Counted from the first letter of the stretch, positions 15,345 through 24,012 are shown. The stretch is 37,363 nt of DNA from Candidatus Poseidoniia archaeon (GCA_022449705.1 JAKURS010000001.1:1-37363), one strand, 5' to 3'. Translations and numbers: made by a program. Notes: generated by a model not told the origin, from the letters alone.

Positions 15345-15392
15345 GGTTACGGCTCTATTCGGGCTAGATTGAATAGTGTGCTTTGGTCACAG

Positions 15393-16985
15393 TTACGGTG
15401 ACGCCCCATCATCCAGTCGCGTCTGCCCTTTCTCAAGGGGAGGCTGTGGACTGGCACCAATCTCCTCGCGCGAAGGCAGCTCAACCTCCATGCGCCCTCC
15501 AACAAAGAGCGATTGCATCCGCATCTCACGACTGCGACTGCTCCAGTAGGCAGCCTCATCGCGCGTGTCACTGGTAATCAGCACAAACACCTTGCCGGGC
15601 CGGTCACGGCCGGTCCGCCCCCGCCTTTGTATGAGCCGGATGGCCGATGATACTGGCTCGTAGAAAATCACTGCCTCGGTCGCAGGAATATCGAGCCCCT
15701 CCTCGCCGACTGATGTTGCAACAAGGACGTTGAATTCACCGCTGCGGAACTGTTCCAGCGTCGTTTTCTGGACTTTCTGCGTCATTCCCGGGTCCCCCTC
15801 GCGTGAGCCTTGGCCGACGAACCGCACGGGTCTTGCATCCTCAAGCTTCCCGAGTTGCTCGACCAGTAGGCTAGCGGTGTTGCGGATTTCGGCAAAGACT
15901 ATGATTCGCTCCGCGCCTTCTGCCAGCTCCTGTGCGACTAGCTCTTTCAGCCGCTCCAGCTTGGGATGCTCTCCCTCGCTCCCCTCGGCGTCAATGACTG
16001 CCTGCTTCCATTCTGGCTTCTGCAGCAGCCACTTTGTGGCGCGGCTGCTCGAGCTCTTGCGCATACGAGCCGCGTAGTCCAGAAATTGTGTAGGCCCTTG
16101 CGTCTCAATGGTCAGCCGCGCGTGCGCTACCTTGAGTGCCATTGCCTGCATAGAGAGAAGGTTGTAGAGATTCCACGGTGCCTGTTTGCCAGCCGCGCGC
16201 AACTGTGCCTGCAGTTTACGTCCCGCATCGAGAAGCATCATTGTTGAAACCTTGCGCGGGCGGGTGAGCGCTCCCGCCTGATACAGTCGCCCGCAGAGCC
16301 GGTCCTGCAGCCTCTGCAGGTTCTTGCTAATCCTTGCTGCGGATTCTGGCAGTGACACCCTCACCCAACGCGTCTCTATTGGCTGGATGTAGGGCGCTAC
16401 ATCGGGATCTTCATCATCACGTTTCTCGATGGCCGTAATCCCCAGATTGCGGCATACCTCGACCACATCCGCGCGGGTCGAACCGGGTGATGCAGTCATT
16501 CCCAGCACCAGCGGCTGCCGCGCGGTCTCACCGTAGCGCGCAGCGATGAAGACGTAGGCGTAGTTACCAACGGCGCGGTGCGCCTCGTCGAAGACCATCA
16601 GCGCGAAATCTTCCAAGCTCGCTGTGCCGCGAATCAGGTCCTTCTCGACCACCTGCGGCGTCGCCACCACCACCTGCGCGGACTGCCAGAGCGGCTCGCG
16701 CTTGGCGGGCGCGACCGAGCCGGTGAGCAGCTCGACGCGTACATTCAGGCTGCGGGACAGGAAGCTGGCGTGCTGTTCTGCCAGCGGACGCGTGGGTGCC
16801 ATCATCAGCACGCGCCCCTGCTCGAGCCGCTCCAGCATCACCTGCAGCGCAATCACCGTCTTGCCCAGCCCGGTCGGTAGCACTGCAAGCGTGGACTCGC
16901 GCAGGCAGGCGGCGGCGACGTCGCGCTGGTAGGTGCGTTCCTCCAGCTCCGGCCCCTGCAGCAGCGGGTGGGCCAGTGGCTTCAT
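15393..16985 (-). CDS. hef: Hef/FANCM-type DEAH helicase lacking the nuclease domain
   Basis: This superfamily 2 helicase of the Hef/FANCM/Mph1 group acts on branched or stalled replication forks. The 530-residue product has the Q-like R-x-Y-Q-R-D-V region, Walker A LPTGLGKT, motif Ia APTRPLAEQH, TPQVVEKD, DEAH box VFDEAHRA, motif III GMTASPGS, a central helical insertion (about 215-320) and motifs IV-VI ending QRRGRTGR. It stops about 60 residues after motif VI, so the ERCC4-type nuclease and HhH domains of full-length Hef (about 750 residues) are absent. The final 25 residues are Pro/Glu-rich. The ATG overlaps the corA stop (ATGA), so it is translated after corA. Confidence 0.88.
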   Translation of the reverse strand: MKPLAHPLLQGPELEERTYQRDVAAACLRESTLAVLPTGLGKTVIALQVMLERLEQGRVLMMAPTRPLAEQHASFLSRSLNVRVELLTGSVAPAKREPLWQSAQVVVATPQVVEKDLIRGTASLEDFALMVFDEAHRAVGNYAYVFIAARYGETARQPLVLGMTASPGSTRADVVEVCRNLGITAIEKRDDEDPDVAPYIQPIETRWVRVSLPESAARISKNLQRLQDRLCGRLYQAGALTRPRKVSTMMLLDAGRKLQAQLRAAGKQAPWNLYNLLSMQAMALKVAHARLTIETQGPTQFLDYAARMRKSSSSRATKWLLQKPEWKQAVIDAEGSEGEHPKLERLKELVAQELAEGAERIIVFAEIRNTASLLVEQLGKLEDARPVRFVGQGSREGDPGMTQKVQKTTLEQFRSGEFNVLVATSVGEEGLDIPATEAVIFYEPVSSAIRLIQRRGRTGRDRPGKVFVLITSDTRDEAAYWSSRSREMRMQSLFVGGRMEVELPSREEIGASPQPPLEKGQTRLDDGASP

Positions 16986-17983
16986 GCCTGGCGCCCGAGC
17001 CAGCCCCGGCGCCAGAAGTAGTAGAGCATACTGCCCGCGAAGGCTCCCATCAGCGCCAGGATGAGCCAGAAGCCATTACCCTGCGCCAGCGGCAGCTGGT
17101 CGGTGTTCATCCCGAAGATGCCGGCAATCAGTGTTAGTGGCAGCATGATGGTGGCGATAATCGTCAGCGTGGTCAGCACCTCGGTCAAGCGGGCGTTCGA
17201 CTCTCCGAGCCGCATCGAGACTTGTGACAGGTAGGCATCACGCGTCGACGAGACTCCCGTGGAGTAGTTCTCAATCCGGTTCACCAGCCCGTGAATCACG
17301 TCTGCCAGGTCGCGGAAGTAAAGGTAATTCGGCTCGGAGATGAACTCCTCGTCGGGCCGCAGCAGTCGCGCCACAGTCCCCTGCAGTGGTGTAATGGACT
17401 TGGACATTTCACGCAGGTCCTGCTTCATCTCGTGCAGCTCCTCCAGCAGTTCGGGATACTTCATCGCCTGATCGAAGACCCGGTCCTCCAAGTCGTCCAG
17501 CCGCTGGCTGTAGCCGTCCATCACGTGCAGCCAGTCGTCCGCCACCGCGTCAAGCAGTTCGTAGAGCAGGAATTCGGGACCGCGCTGCAGTCGCCGCATG
17601 CGCCGGTGCGAGCGGTAGCGCTCGCGGAAGCGGTCCATGGCGGGGAGCGCCGTATGGCGCACCGTCACCAGCAGGCTGTCGGTCAGGAACGCCAGCAAAT
17701 ACTCCGTATCCAGCTCCGAGTCGGCGTCACGGGCGCGCAGCACGACGAAGCGATGGTCCTCGTAATGCTCGGCGCGGTCGACCGGGTCGGCGAAGCAGTC
17801 CTCGACCGCCAGCGGGTGGAATCCCATCGTCTCGAGCAGGAACCCCTTCTCGGCGTCGCCAGGCTGCATGATGTCGAGCCAGCCGCTCTGCACTCCTTCA
17901 AGCTCGGACGCCAGTTCGTCGAGCGGGAGCGTCTGTTCACCAGCCTTGCCGCTGGCAGCCGTCAGAAGCCGAATGGTGGACAC
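16982..17983 (-). CDS. corA: CorA-family magnesium/divalent cation transporter
   Basis: CorA forms pentameric Mg2+/Co2+ channels in the cytoplasmic membrane. The 333-residue protein has the large cytoplasmic N-terminal domain (to about residue 265), a long charged helix region (YELLDAVADDWLHVMDGYSQRLDDLEDRVF), then two C-terminal membrane helices. The signature G-M-N at 291-293 (in GIFGMNTDQLP) lies in the loop between them, with a basic tail. The GTG start at 17983 fits a TATA element 25 nt upstream, suggesting a leaderless transcript starting with GTG. The helicase gene follows with a 4-nt overlap. Confidence 0.94.
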   Translation of the reverse strand: MSTIRLLTAASGKAGEQTLPLDELASELEGVQSGWLDIMQPGDAEKGFLLETMGFHPLAVEDCFADPVDRAEHYEDHRFVVLRARDADSELDTEYLLAFLTDSLLVTVRHTALPAMDRFRERYRSHRRMRRLQRGPEFLLYELLDAVADDWLHVMDGYSQRLDDLEDRVFDQAMKYPELLEELHEMKQDLREMSKSITPLQGTVARLLRPDEEFISEPNYLYFRDLADVIHGLVNRIENYSTGVSSTRDAYLSQVSMRLGESNARLTEVLTTLTIIATIMLPLTLIAGIFGMNTDQLPLAQGNGFWLILALMGAFAGSMLYYFWRRGWLGRQA

Positions 17984-18004
17984 GCTGGCGTGACTTGCTT
18001 CACC

Positions 18005-18011
18005 GTTAAAC
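18005..18011 (-). promoter_or_regulatory. TATA box for corA, overlapping the thpR stop codon
   Basis: GTTTAAC on the minus strand contains the TAA stop of thpR (18006-18008) and is centred 25 nt before the corA GTG. Confidence 0.6.
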
Positions 18012-18521
18012 CGTTATCGCCCCGGCCCGTCCTTTGCCGTCGATGTGGAACAGCGGCTCGTGCAGTGCGCCGCCGCGCTGCAGCGTCGAGCGGAAGAGCG
18101 TCACGCGCTCCACGCTGCCGGAGCCGCAGTCGCGGTGACCGTAACGCAGTACCAGCTTGCGGACATCGCGCGGCGGCCTGAAGCGCGCCAGTGTGACGTG
18201 GCCGACGAACGGCCGATCCTGCGAACCCGTGGCGAAGCGCAGCGCCTGCGCCAGCTCCGCCAGTCCCGCGCCGTGGACGCCGACCCACGCCACGCGCGCC
18301 GCCTTGGGTGAATGGAACGCGCCCAGCCCGCGGTACTCCAGCGCAAGCGGCAGCCGGCCGGCGCAGGCGGGTGCCGCCGCCTCTGCGACCGCCGCGGCGT
18401 CTGGACGCTCGCCCAGGAACGCCAGCGTGACATGGTAACTGCCAGCCGGCTTCGCGCCCAGCTCGCGCTCCAGCGGCCCCGAATCGAAGCCGGGGCACTC
18501 CAGCGCCAGGAAGAGTCGCAC
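18006..18521 (-). CDS. thpR: RNA 2',3'-cyclic phosphodiesterase (2H family)
   Basis: ThpR/LigT enzymes open RNA 2',3'-cyclic phosphates to 2'-phosphates and can join tRNA halves in vitro. The 171-residue product carries both H-x-T-x motifs of the 2H fold, HVTLAFLGE near residue 30 and HVTLARF near 108, and starts with the family pattern M-R-L-F-L-A. The GTG at 18521 is chosen over the TTG three codons upstream: it gives the family start and lies 24 nt from a TATA element that overlaps the topA stop codon. Its product type, a 2'-phosphate, is the kind of end that KptA, encoded 3 kb away, removes after ligation. Confidence 0.9.
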   Translation of the reverse strand: MRLFLALECPGFDSGPLERELGAKPAGSYHVTLAFLGERPDAAAVAEAAAPACAGRLPLALEYRGLGAFHSPKAARVAWVGVHGAGLAELAQALRFATGSQDRPFVGHVTLARFRPPRDVRKLVLRYGHRDCGSGSVERVTLFRSTLQRGGALHEPLFHIDGKGRAGAITV

Positions 18522-18540
18522 GCGGGGCAATCGCCGTGCG

Positions 18541-18547
18541 ATTTAGC
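18541..18547 (-). promoter_or_regulatory. TATA box for thpR, overlapping the topA stop codon
   Basis: GCTAAAT on the minus strand contains the TAA stop of topA (18543-18545). Its centre is about 24 nt from the GTG at 18521, which supports that start for thpR. Confidence 0.55.
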
Positions 18548-20759
18548 CTTTCTTCAACCGCTGTTGCAGCGCCGTAATCAGCGCGCTGGCGGTCCCCTCG
18601 CGGCCACCAGTGAGCGTTGCGAAGCTCTCGGCGCCGACCAGTGCGCAACTCTCCGCCTCGTCGAGCTTGGCGCGCCCCGCAAGGCGCTTGATGAAGCCGA
18701 CCTGCTTGGGCGAAGCGGCGCTCGGCTGGCCCGCGGTGCGCTCCTGCAGCGCGCTGATGAGCGCGCTGGCGGTCCCCTCGCGGCCGCCCGTGAGCGCGCC
18801 GTAGCCATCGGCGCTGACGAGCGCGCACGCATCGGCTTCGCCGAGCTTGGCGCGCTCGGCCAGCCGCTGGATAAAGCCAACCTGTTTCTCCGACGCGGGG
18901 ACGTCCTTGCCCTCGGTGAGCGGCTGCAGCTGCTCGATGAGCGCGCCGGCAGCTTCGCCGTCCAGCTCTTCAATAATCTTGCCCACCAGTAGTGGCTCCG
19001 CCTCGGTGCCCGCCTGCGCGGCGAGCGACTGCAGGTAGGCCAGCTGCCGGGGTGTCGCACGCTCCTTCTTGCGCTCTAGCGCCGCGCTGTGCAGCGCATT
19101 GAAGTGGTCGGCGAACTCTTGCCACGCCTGTGCGGCAACGGTTTCACCGCCCTCGATATGCTCAAGCTGCACCTCCATGCCCGCGGTGAAGGCGGTCGAG
19201 AAAATACCGTCAGTAGTGGTGCCGTAGCAGGGCGCAACGTTCTCCCACAGCGTGCAGCCTGCTTCAGTGGCGTACAGCCGCCCCTTTTCATCGCGCGCAT
19301 ACTCGCGGTCGAGCAGCTTGCGGATGGTTTCGGCGTAGGTCGATGGGCGGCCGATGCCCTCCGCCTTCATCTTCGCCACCAGCCCGTGCTGCGTGTAGCG
19401 GCCGGGCGGCTTGGTCGCGTCCTCAATCAGCTCGCATTCGTCCAGCGCCAGCGTGTCGCCCTTGGCAGCGCCCGCCAGCGGTGGCACCTGCGGCACCGGC
19501 TTCACCAGCTTTGCATACGCCGCTTCCCAGCCGGCGAAGGTGCGCCATTCGGTCTTGCCGGCGGCGCTCCAGCCGCTCGCCTCGCCCGCCAGCTTCAGTC
19601 TGCGCCACAGCGAAGGCGCCATCTGGCTGGCGGCAAAGCGCGCCCAGATGAGTGCGTAGAGCCGCGCCTGCTCCGCCTCAAGGCCCTGCGGTTCGCGCGT
19701 CTGTGGCCGCGTGGGGCGAATCGCCTCGTGCGCGTCCTGGACCCCCTTGCCTCCACCGCCACCGACGCCACGGCCGAGATGTGAAGCATTCCACTCATGC
19801 TCGATGTAGCTGCGCACTTCCTGCCTTGCAGCGGCGGAAGTGCGGGTCGAGTCGGTCCGCATATAGGTGATGTGCCCAGCCTCGTAGAGCTGCTGCGCCA
19901 GCCGCATCACGCGTGCTGGCCGCCAGTTGAGTCGCTGGCCCGCCGCCGCCAGCAGCGTGTCGGTGGTGAAGGGCGGCCGCGGCCGCTTTTTGAAATCTTC
20001 CTCTACGACGCTAGTCAGCGTCAGGTTGCCGGTGGCTTCCAGCGCCGCGTATGCAGCCTCGGCACTGCGGCTGTCGCCAGTGCGGTCGCTCCGCGTCTTA
20101 CCCTTGGAATCACGCCAGCCGTCGTCGAACTGCACCCGCAGCTCGATACCACTCGCCTGCAGGTGGACTTCCCAGTAAGGTATCGGCACGAACGCCTCGA
20201 TTTCGCGCTCGCGCTTGACGACGAATCCCATCGTCGGCGTCTGCACGCGCCCCATCGACACCAGGTTCCAGGAGCGGCAGAAACGGGAGCCGCGGAAGCC
20301 AATCAGCCGGTCCATCAGCCGTCGAATCATCGCCGCCTCGACCAATGCAATATCGACGTCGCCCGCTTCTTTGAGCGCGGCGGCAATCGCCGTCTTGGTA
20401 ATCTCGTTGAAGGTCACCCGCTTCACCGCGCCCAGACTGCCGAGCAGCTCGGCCAGCCGCCAGGCGATGAACTCACCCTCGCGGTCGGGGTCAGTCGCGA
20501 CCAGCACTTCGTTGACGCCGTTCTTGCGTCCGTCGGCGAGCAGTTTCCTGATGATGCCCTCCGCGCCTTTGGTGAAGCCCCATTCGGGCGCTGGCAGCTC
20601 GCCGTCGGCGGTAGCCCACATCGCCTTGCTCCCCTCCTTGCCTTCAGTTGGCAGGTCCTGGACGTGGCCGCGGCAGGCGCGGACCATGAAGTCGTTGCCC
20701 AGGTAGCGCTGGATAGTGCGCGCCTTGGCGCCTGACTCAACCACCAGTAGCCGGGTCAC
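18543..20759 (-). CDS. topA: DNA topoisomerase I (type IA) with C-terminal repeat modules
   Basis: The enzyme relaxes negatively supercoiled DNA by single-strand passage. The 738-residue product has the TOPRIM domain (LLVVESGAKARTI with E8; ATDPDREGE with D90 and D92), SMGRVQTPTMGFVV, PFTTDTLLAAA, the active-site tyrosine Y299 in HITYMRTDSTRTS, HEAIRPT, and GLVAKMKAEGIGRPSTYAETI. The usual C-terminal zinc fingers are absent; residues 568-738 form three helical modules, each starting with (S/T)-P/E-(K/R)-Q-x-x-(F/Y)-(I/L)-x-x-L-A. The GTG start lies about 28 nt from a TATA element. GyrA for the opposing activity is encoded in the same window. Confidence 0.95.
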   Translation of the reverse strand: MTRLLVVESGAKARTIQRYLGNDFMVRACRGHVQDLPTEGKEGSKAMWATADGELPAPEWGFTKGAEGIIRKLLADGRKNGVNEVLVATDPDREGEFIAWRLAELLGSLGAVKRVTFNEITKTAIAAALKEAGDVDIALVEAAMIRRLMDRLIGFRGSRFCRSWNLVSMGRVQTPTMGFVVKREREIEAFVPIPYWEVHLQASGIELRVQFDDGWRDSKGKTRSDRTGDSRSAEAAYAALEATGNLTLTSVVEEDFKKRPRPPFTTDTLLAAAGQRLNWRPARVMRLAQQLYEAGHITYMRTDSTRTSAAARQEVRSYIEHEWNASHLGRGVGGGGGKGVQDAHEAIRPTRPQTREPQGLEAEQARLYALIWARFAASQMAPSLWRRLKLAGEASGWSAAGKTEWRTFAGWEAAYAKLVKPVPQVPPLAGAAKGDTLALDECELIEDATKPPGRYTQHGLVAKMKAEGIGRPSTYAETIRKLLDREYARDEKGRLYATEAGCTLWENVAPCYGTTTDGIFSTAFTAGMEVQLEHIEGGETVAAQAWQEFADHFNALHSAALERKKERATPRQLAYLQSLAAQAGTEAEPLLVGKIIEELDGEAAGALIEQLQPLTEGKDVPASEKQVGFIQRLAERAKLGEADACALVSADGYGALTGGREGTASALISALQERTAGQPSAASPKQVGFIKRLAGRAKLDEAESCALVGAESFATLTGGREGTASALITALQQRLKKG
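18546..19058 (-). repeat. Three tandem coding repeats at the end of topA
   Basis: Modules occupy 18897-19058, 18717-18896 and 18546-18716. The last two are alike in protein (KQVGFIxRLAxRAKLxEAxxCALV...LTGGREGTASALIxALQ) and have near-identical DNA; a 26-nt stretch covering CGCGCTGGCGGTCCCCTCGC is the same at about 18580 and 18757. The first module is more diverged. This indicates recent duplication or homogenisation. Confidence 0.85.
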
Positions 20760-20783
20760 GCTGTCCCCGCGTTGCTGACGGCT

Positions 20784-20790
20784 GATAAAT
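20784..20790 (-). promoter_or_regulatory. TATA box for topA
   Basis: ATTTATC on the minus strand is centred 28 nt upstream of the topA GTG at 20759, which predicts a leader of 0-2 nt. Confidence 0.55.
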
Positions 20791-20843
20791 GTTGCGACTC
20801 GCGCACGCGCACAGGGAGACTACAAGTCTCCCCGCCCAAATCG

Positions 20844-20850
20844 GATTAAG
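20844..20850 (+). promoter_or_regulatory. TATA-like element for the CoA-binding protein
   Basis: GATTAAG is centred 23 nt upstream of the ATG at 20870, giving a near-leaderless transcript. Confidence 0.5.
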
Positions 20851-20869
20851 TCACCACCGCTGGCGAGCC

Positions 20870-21256
20870 ATGGTGCTCGAAGCGCTGCGGCAGCCCGGCG
20901 TGTGCATCGCGCTGGTCGGCGCGTCGAACGACCCCACCAAGTTCGGCAACCGCATCTTCCGCGACCTGCGGGCGAAGGGCTACACGGTCTGGCCGGTCAA
21001 CCCCCGCGAGCCGGAAATAGAGGGCGTTGCCGCCTGCGCCGACCTGGAAGCGCTGCCGGGGACTCCGGACATCGTCAATTTTGTTGTCCCGCCACCTGTC
21101 GCGCTAGCGGTCGCGAAACAGGCAGTCGCCCTGGGCATCCGCCGGCTCTGGTTCCAGCCCGGTTCCGAGAGCGACGAGCTGAAGGCGTGGCTCACCGAGC
21201 AGGAAGGCGTCAGCGCGCTAACTGACGCGTGCATCATGGTGCAGAGCGCGGCGTAG
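20870..21256 (+). CDS. CoA-binding domain protein (YccU-like)
   Basis: A 128-residue single-domain Rossmann protein. Seen: IALVGASNDPTKFGNRIFRDL (nucleotide/CoA-binding glycine turn), YTVWPVNPREPEIEGV, PDIVNFVVPPPVA and GIRRLWFQPGSESDEL, the linear order of the CoA_binding_2 family. These small proteins bind CoA, but their role is undefined. The ATG at 20870 is preferred to an upstream in-frame ATG at 20789 because the family begins here and a TATA-like element lies 23 nt before it. The gene is convergent with alaS, with a 29-bp gap. Confidence 0.88.
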   Translation: MVLEALRQPGVCIALVGASNDPTKFGNRIFRDLRAKGYTVWPVNPREPEIEGVAACADLEALPGTPDIVNFVVPPPVALAVAKQAVALGIRRLWFQPGSESDELKAWLTEQEGVSALTDACIMVQSAA

Positions 21257-21285
21257 CGCGTTGGGGTAGACCGTCGAATAATATA

Positions 21286-24012
21286 CTACTTTTCAAGCGC
21301 CTTGCGGGCGGCCGTTACGAGCGCCTCCAGCGCCTCACCGGCGCGATCGGTCGGCACTGCGCCCTTCGCGTGCGTCGGCGCGCCACCGCCACTACCGCCC
21401 GCGGCCTTGGCGGCCGCGCCAGCCAGCGCGCTGCAGTCCACCTCGACCTTGCCGCCTCGCACAGCCATGACGTGGCCCTTACCAGCGGTGCGCGTCGCGA
21501 GTAGTACCAGCGCGTCGCCGCTGGCGCTGAGACGTCGCGCCAGCTCCTGCATTTCAGCGAGCGGCGCGTCGCCGCAGTCATTTATATATAGATTGACGGA
21601 ACCAATGCGTTCCGCTGCAAGCTCCCCCGCCCGGCTTTCGGCCAGTTCCTTTTCCAGCGTCGTTACACGCGTGCGCAGTTCCTTGCGCTCGTCCATTAGC
21701 TTACTGGCTGCGTCCGCCACCTGTTCCAGTGGCACGCCCAGCGCTGCGGCCGCCTGCTCTAGCAGCTCGCGCTCCGCCTGCGCGGCGGCGACTGCCGCCT
21801 TTCCGGCCGAGAATTCGATGCGTTCCACGCCGTCCTGAATGCGCTCGGTCCTCAAAACCTTGATGGCCTGCAGCGCGCCGGTGCTGGCGACGTGGGTCCC
21901 GGCGCACGCCTGTGCGTCGATTCCGGGGATTTCGACTACGCGCACGTCGCGGTAGTTGGGCGCACCGCCCTGGTATAGCGTTACGCCATACTGCGCGTCG
22001 GCTGCCTCGCGTGTGGCAAAGCGCGCCTCCACCGGGTGGTCGCCCCGGACGATGCTGTTCGCCTCATGCTCGAGCGCCGTGACCGCAGTGCGGTCGAGCC
22101 GACGGTGATGGGTGATATCGAGCCGCGCCGAGCCGGTCGCTTTGCGGGCACCCGCCTGCCAGACGTGCGGCCCCAGCGTGCGGCGTGCTGCGGCGCCAAT
22201 GACGTGCGTCGCGGTGTGGTGCTGCGAGAGAGCGTCGCGTCGCCCCCCGTCGATGGCGCCCCGCACGGTCGCACCGACCGGCGGTGCATCGCCCTCTAGC
22301 GTGTGCACTGCCGCCTCGCCGCGCATCTGTACGTCAACCACGCGCGCCTCGCCACTCTCCCAGCGCAGCGTCCCCGAATCAGCCGGCTGTCCACCGCCTT
22401 CGGGATAGAAGAGCGTGCGGTCCAGCGCCACGGCTGCGCCATCAGCCCAGGTCACGTTAGCGTCGAACTCGCGCGCTGCCATGTCATCGTAGAACACCAG
22501 CTCGGTCGGTGGCAGCTTCTCAGCCTCCGCTTTCGAGGTCGGCGCCGTCGCCGCCGAGTGGCGCTCGGCAACTAGCGCCATGAAGCCGTCCGGCACCGCG
22601 ACGGTAGCGCCTTGCTCGGCGGCGAATTCTGCCACCACCGCCGGTGGCAGTCCCTGCGAGTCGTACAGTTCTACGAGTCGCTCTGCACTGATGTCACCTG
22701 CGGCGAGCGTGCGCTGCACCGTGCGCCGTCCGCGCTCTAGTGTTGCGTCGAACCTTTCGCTTTCGAGCGCGACCAGCTCGAGGATATGCACGCGCTGCTC
22801 CGCCAGCTCCGGGTAGGTCGGTGCCAGCTCATCGATATGCTGGCCAATGACCTGTGGCAGCGCCTCCGGGATTCCTAGGTCGCGCAGCAGCAGTAGCGTC
22901 CGCCGCAGCACCATGCGTGCCAGATACCCGGCGCGTACGTTGCTCGGGACGACGCCATCGCCGAACATGAACGCCAGCGTGCGCGAGTGGTCGGCGACTA
23001 TGAACGCCTTTTCGAGTGGCTCGATTGTGCTGCACAGCTCTTCGAGCGTCAGTTCGTGCCCCGCCGCGTGCAGCCTCGCGAGCACCTGTTCCCGCAGGTT
23101 GCTCAGGTCGGTGCCGTAGTCAATCGAAAGCAGTCCGCAGACGCGGGCGTTTTCGGCAATCAGCGCGCCCGCTTGCCCCAGTTTATCGGCAAGGCCGGCC
23201 TCGTGCGTCAGCAGCTCGACCGCGGCGGGGAAGACCGCCTCGTAGATCGTTCCGGTTCCTTGCGACGCCCATACCATTCGCTCCAGCCCGTATCCGGTGT
23301 CTACTATGGCGCGTGTCATGCGGCGGAAGCGACTGCCCTTGAGCTTGATATTGCCTTGCGGGTCTTCGGCCAGGTCCATGAAGACCAGCGTTGCCAGCTC
23401 CAGTCCTCCGGCGAGCACCTCCAGCGCCTCGCCGCCGTTCCCACCGCCAACCCATGGATTCTCCTTGTAGGTCAGGCCTTCGGCGGGGATGCCCAGTCCC
23501 GTGTAGAGTTCGTGGCACAGCTCGACGGTGCGGTCCTGCCAGTAGATTTCGTCGTCGGCTGAGTTGAAGGCATGGTGCGCCATCATCTCGAAACTGGTCA
23601 GGTGTCGCCCGCTGCGTCCGACTGACTCCAGGTCGTTGAGCCGGATGCAGGGCTGCGAAATTGCGAGCGGGTTGGCTGGCGGCCGCGCCAGCCCCGAAGT
23701 AACGTGCGGCTGGAAGACCGCAATCGACGCAATTGTCAGGTAGATGTCATCGCGCCAGCGCGCTACCACCGGCGCGCGCTCGACGCGAGTATGGCCCTTT
23801 GCTTCAAAGAAGACGAGAAACGCTTCGCGCATCTCCGAGAGCCCCAGCGGCCGGTCGAACAGCGGCGCGCCCAGGAACGAGTATTCGACGCAGGGTGCGT
23901 CACCACACAGCTTCTGCTCCGCGAGCGCCCAGAAATGCGCCTGGCAGGTGCGGCAGCGCTGGCGCTGGAAGCCATTGCTGGTGAAGAACTCCAGTTGCAG
24001 TGCGCCGCCCAC
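21286..24012 (-). CDS. alaS: Alanyl-tRNA synthetase, archaeal type
   Basis: This enzyme charges tRNA-Ala and hydrolyses mischarged Ser/Gly. The 908-residue product starts with the archaeal zinc element (LEFFTSNGF, RCRTC, CGDAPC), then the class II core (VVARWRDDIYLTIASIAVFQPHVTSG, ISQPCIRLNDLESVGRSGRHLTSFEMMAHHAF, DTGYGLERMVW). The editing domain carries HHTATH near residue 598 and CAGTHV near 702, and a C-terminal DHHA1-like domain (ERIGSVNLYINDCGD...) follows. A Gly/Ala linker (KAAGGSGGGAPTHAKG) precedes the last helix. The GTG start leaves only six residues before LEFF, as in related archaeal enzymes, and lies 25 nt from a TATA element (leaderless). Confidence 0.96.
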   Translation of the reverse strand: MGGALQLEFFTSNGFQRQRCRTCQAHFWALAEQKLCGDAPCVEYSFLGAPLFDRPLGLSEMREAFLVFFEAKGHTRVERAPVVARWRDDIYLTIASIAVFQPHVTSGLARPPANPLAISQPCIRLNDLESVGRSGRHLTSFEMMAHHAFNSADDEIYWQDRTVELCHELYTGLGIPAEGLTYKENPWVGGGNGGEALEVLAGGLELATLVFMDLAEDPQGNIKLKGSRFRRMTRAIVDTGYGLERMVWASQGTGTIYEAVFPAAVELLTHEAGLADKLGQAGALIAENARVCGLLSIDYGTDLSNLREQVLARLHAAGHELTLEELCSTIEPLEKAFIVADHSRTLAFMFGDGVVPSNVRAGYLARMVLRRTLLLLRDLGIPEALPQVIGQHIDELAPTYPELAEQRVHILELVALESERFDATLERGRRTVQRTLAAGDISAERLVELYDSQGLPPAVVAEFAAEQGATVAVPDGFMALVAERHSAATAPTSKAEAEKLPPTELVFYDDMAAREFDANVTWADGAAVALDRTLFYPEGGGQPADSGTLRWESGEARVVDVQMRGEAAVHTLEGDAPPVGATVRGAIDGGRRDALSQHHTATHVIGAAARRTLGPHVWQAGARKATGSARLDITHHRRLDRTAVTALEHEANSIVRGDHPVEARFATREAADAQYGVTLYQGGAPNYRDVRVVEIPGIDAQACAGTHVASTGALQAIKVLRTERIQDGVERIEFSAGKAAVAAAQAERELLEQAAAALGVPLEQVADAASKLMDERKELRTRVTTLEKELAESRAGELAAERIGSVNLYINDCGDAPLAEMQELARRLSASGDALVLLATRTAGKGHVMAVRGGKVEVDCSALAGAAAKAAGGSGGGAPTHAKGAVPTDRAGEALEALVTAARKALEK

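Noticed and set aside
19797..20735. A 312-codon open frame on the + strand inside topA
   Set aside because: It lies wholly opposite conserved topoisomerase motifs and its translation has no coherent domain; it is a by-product of GC-rich codon use.
21578..21594. TATATATAAAT-like element within alaS on the minus strand
   Set aside because: It encodes SVNLYIND in the C-terminal domain; no separate gene follows at promoter distance.
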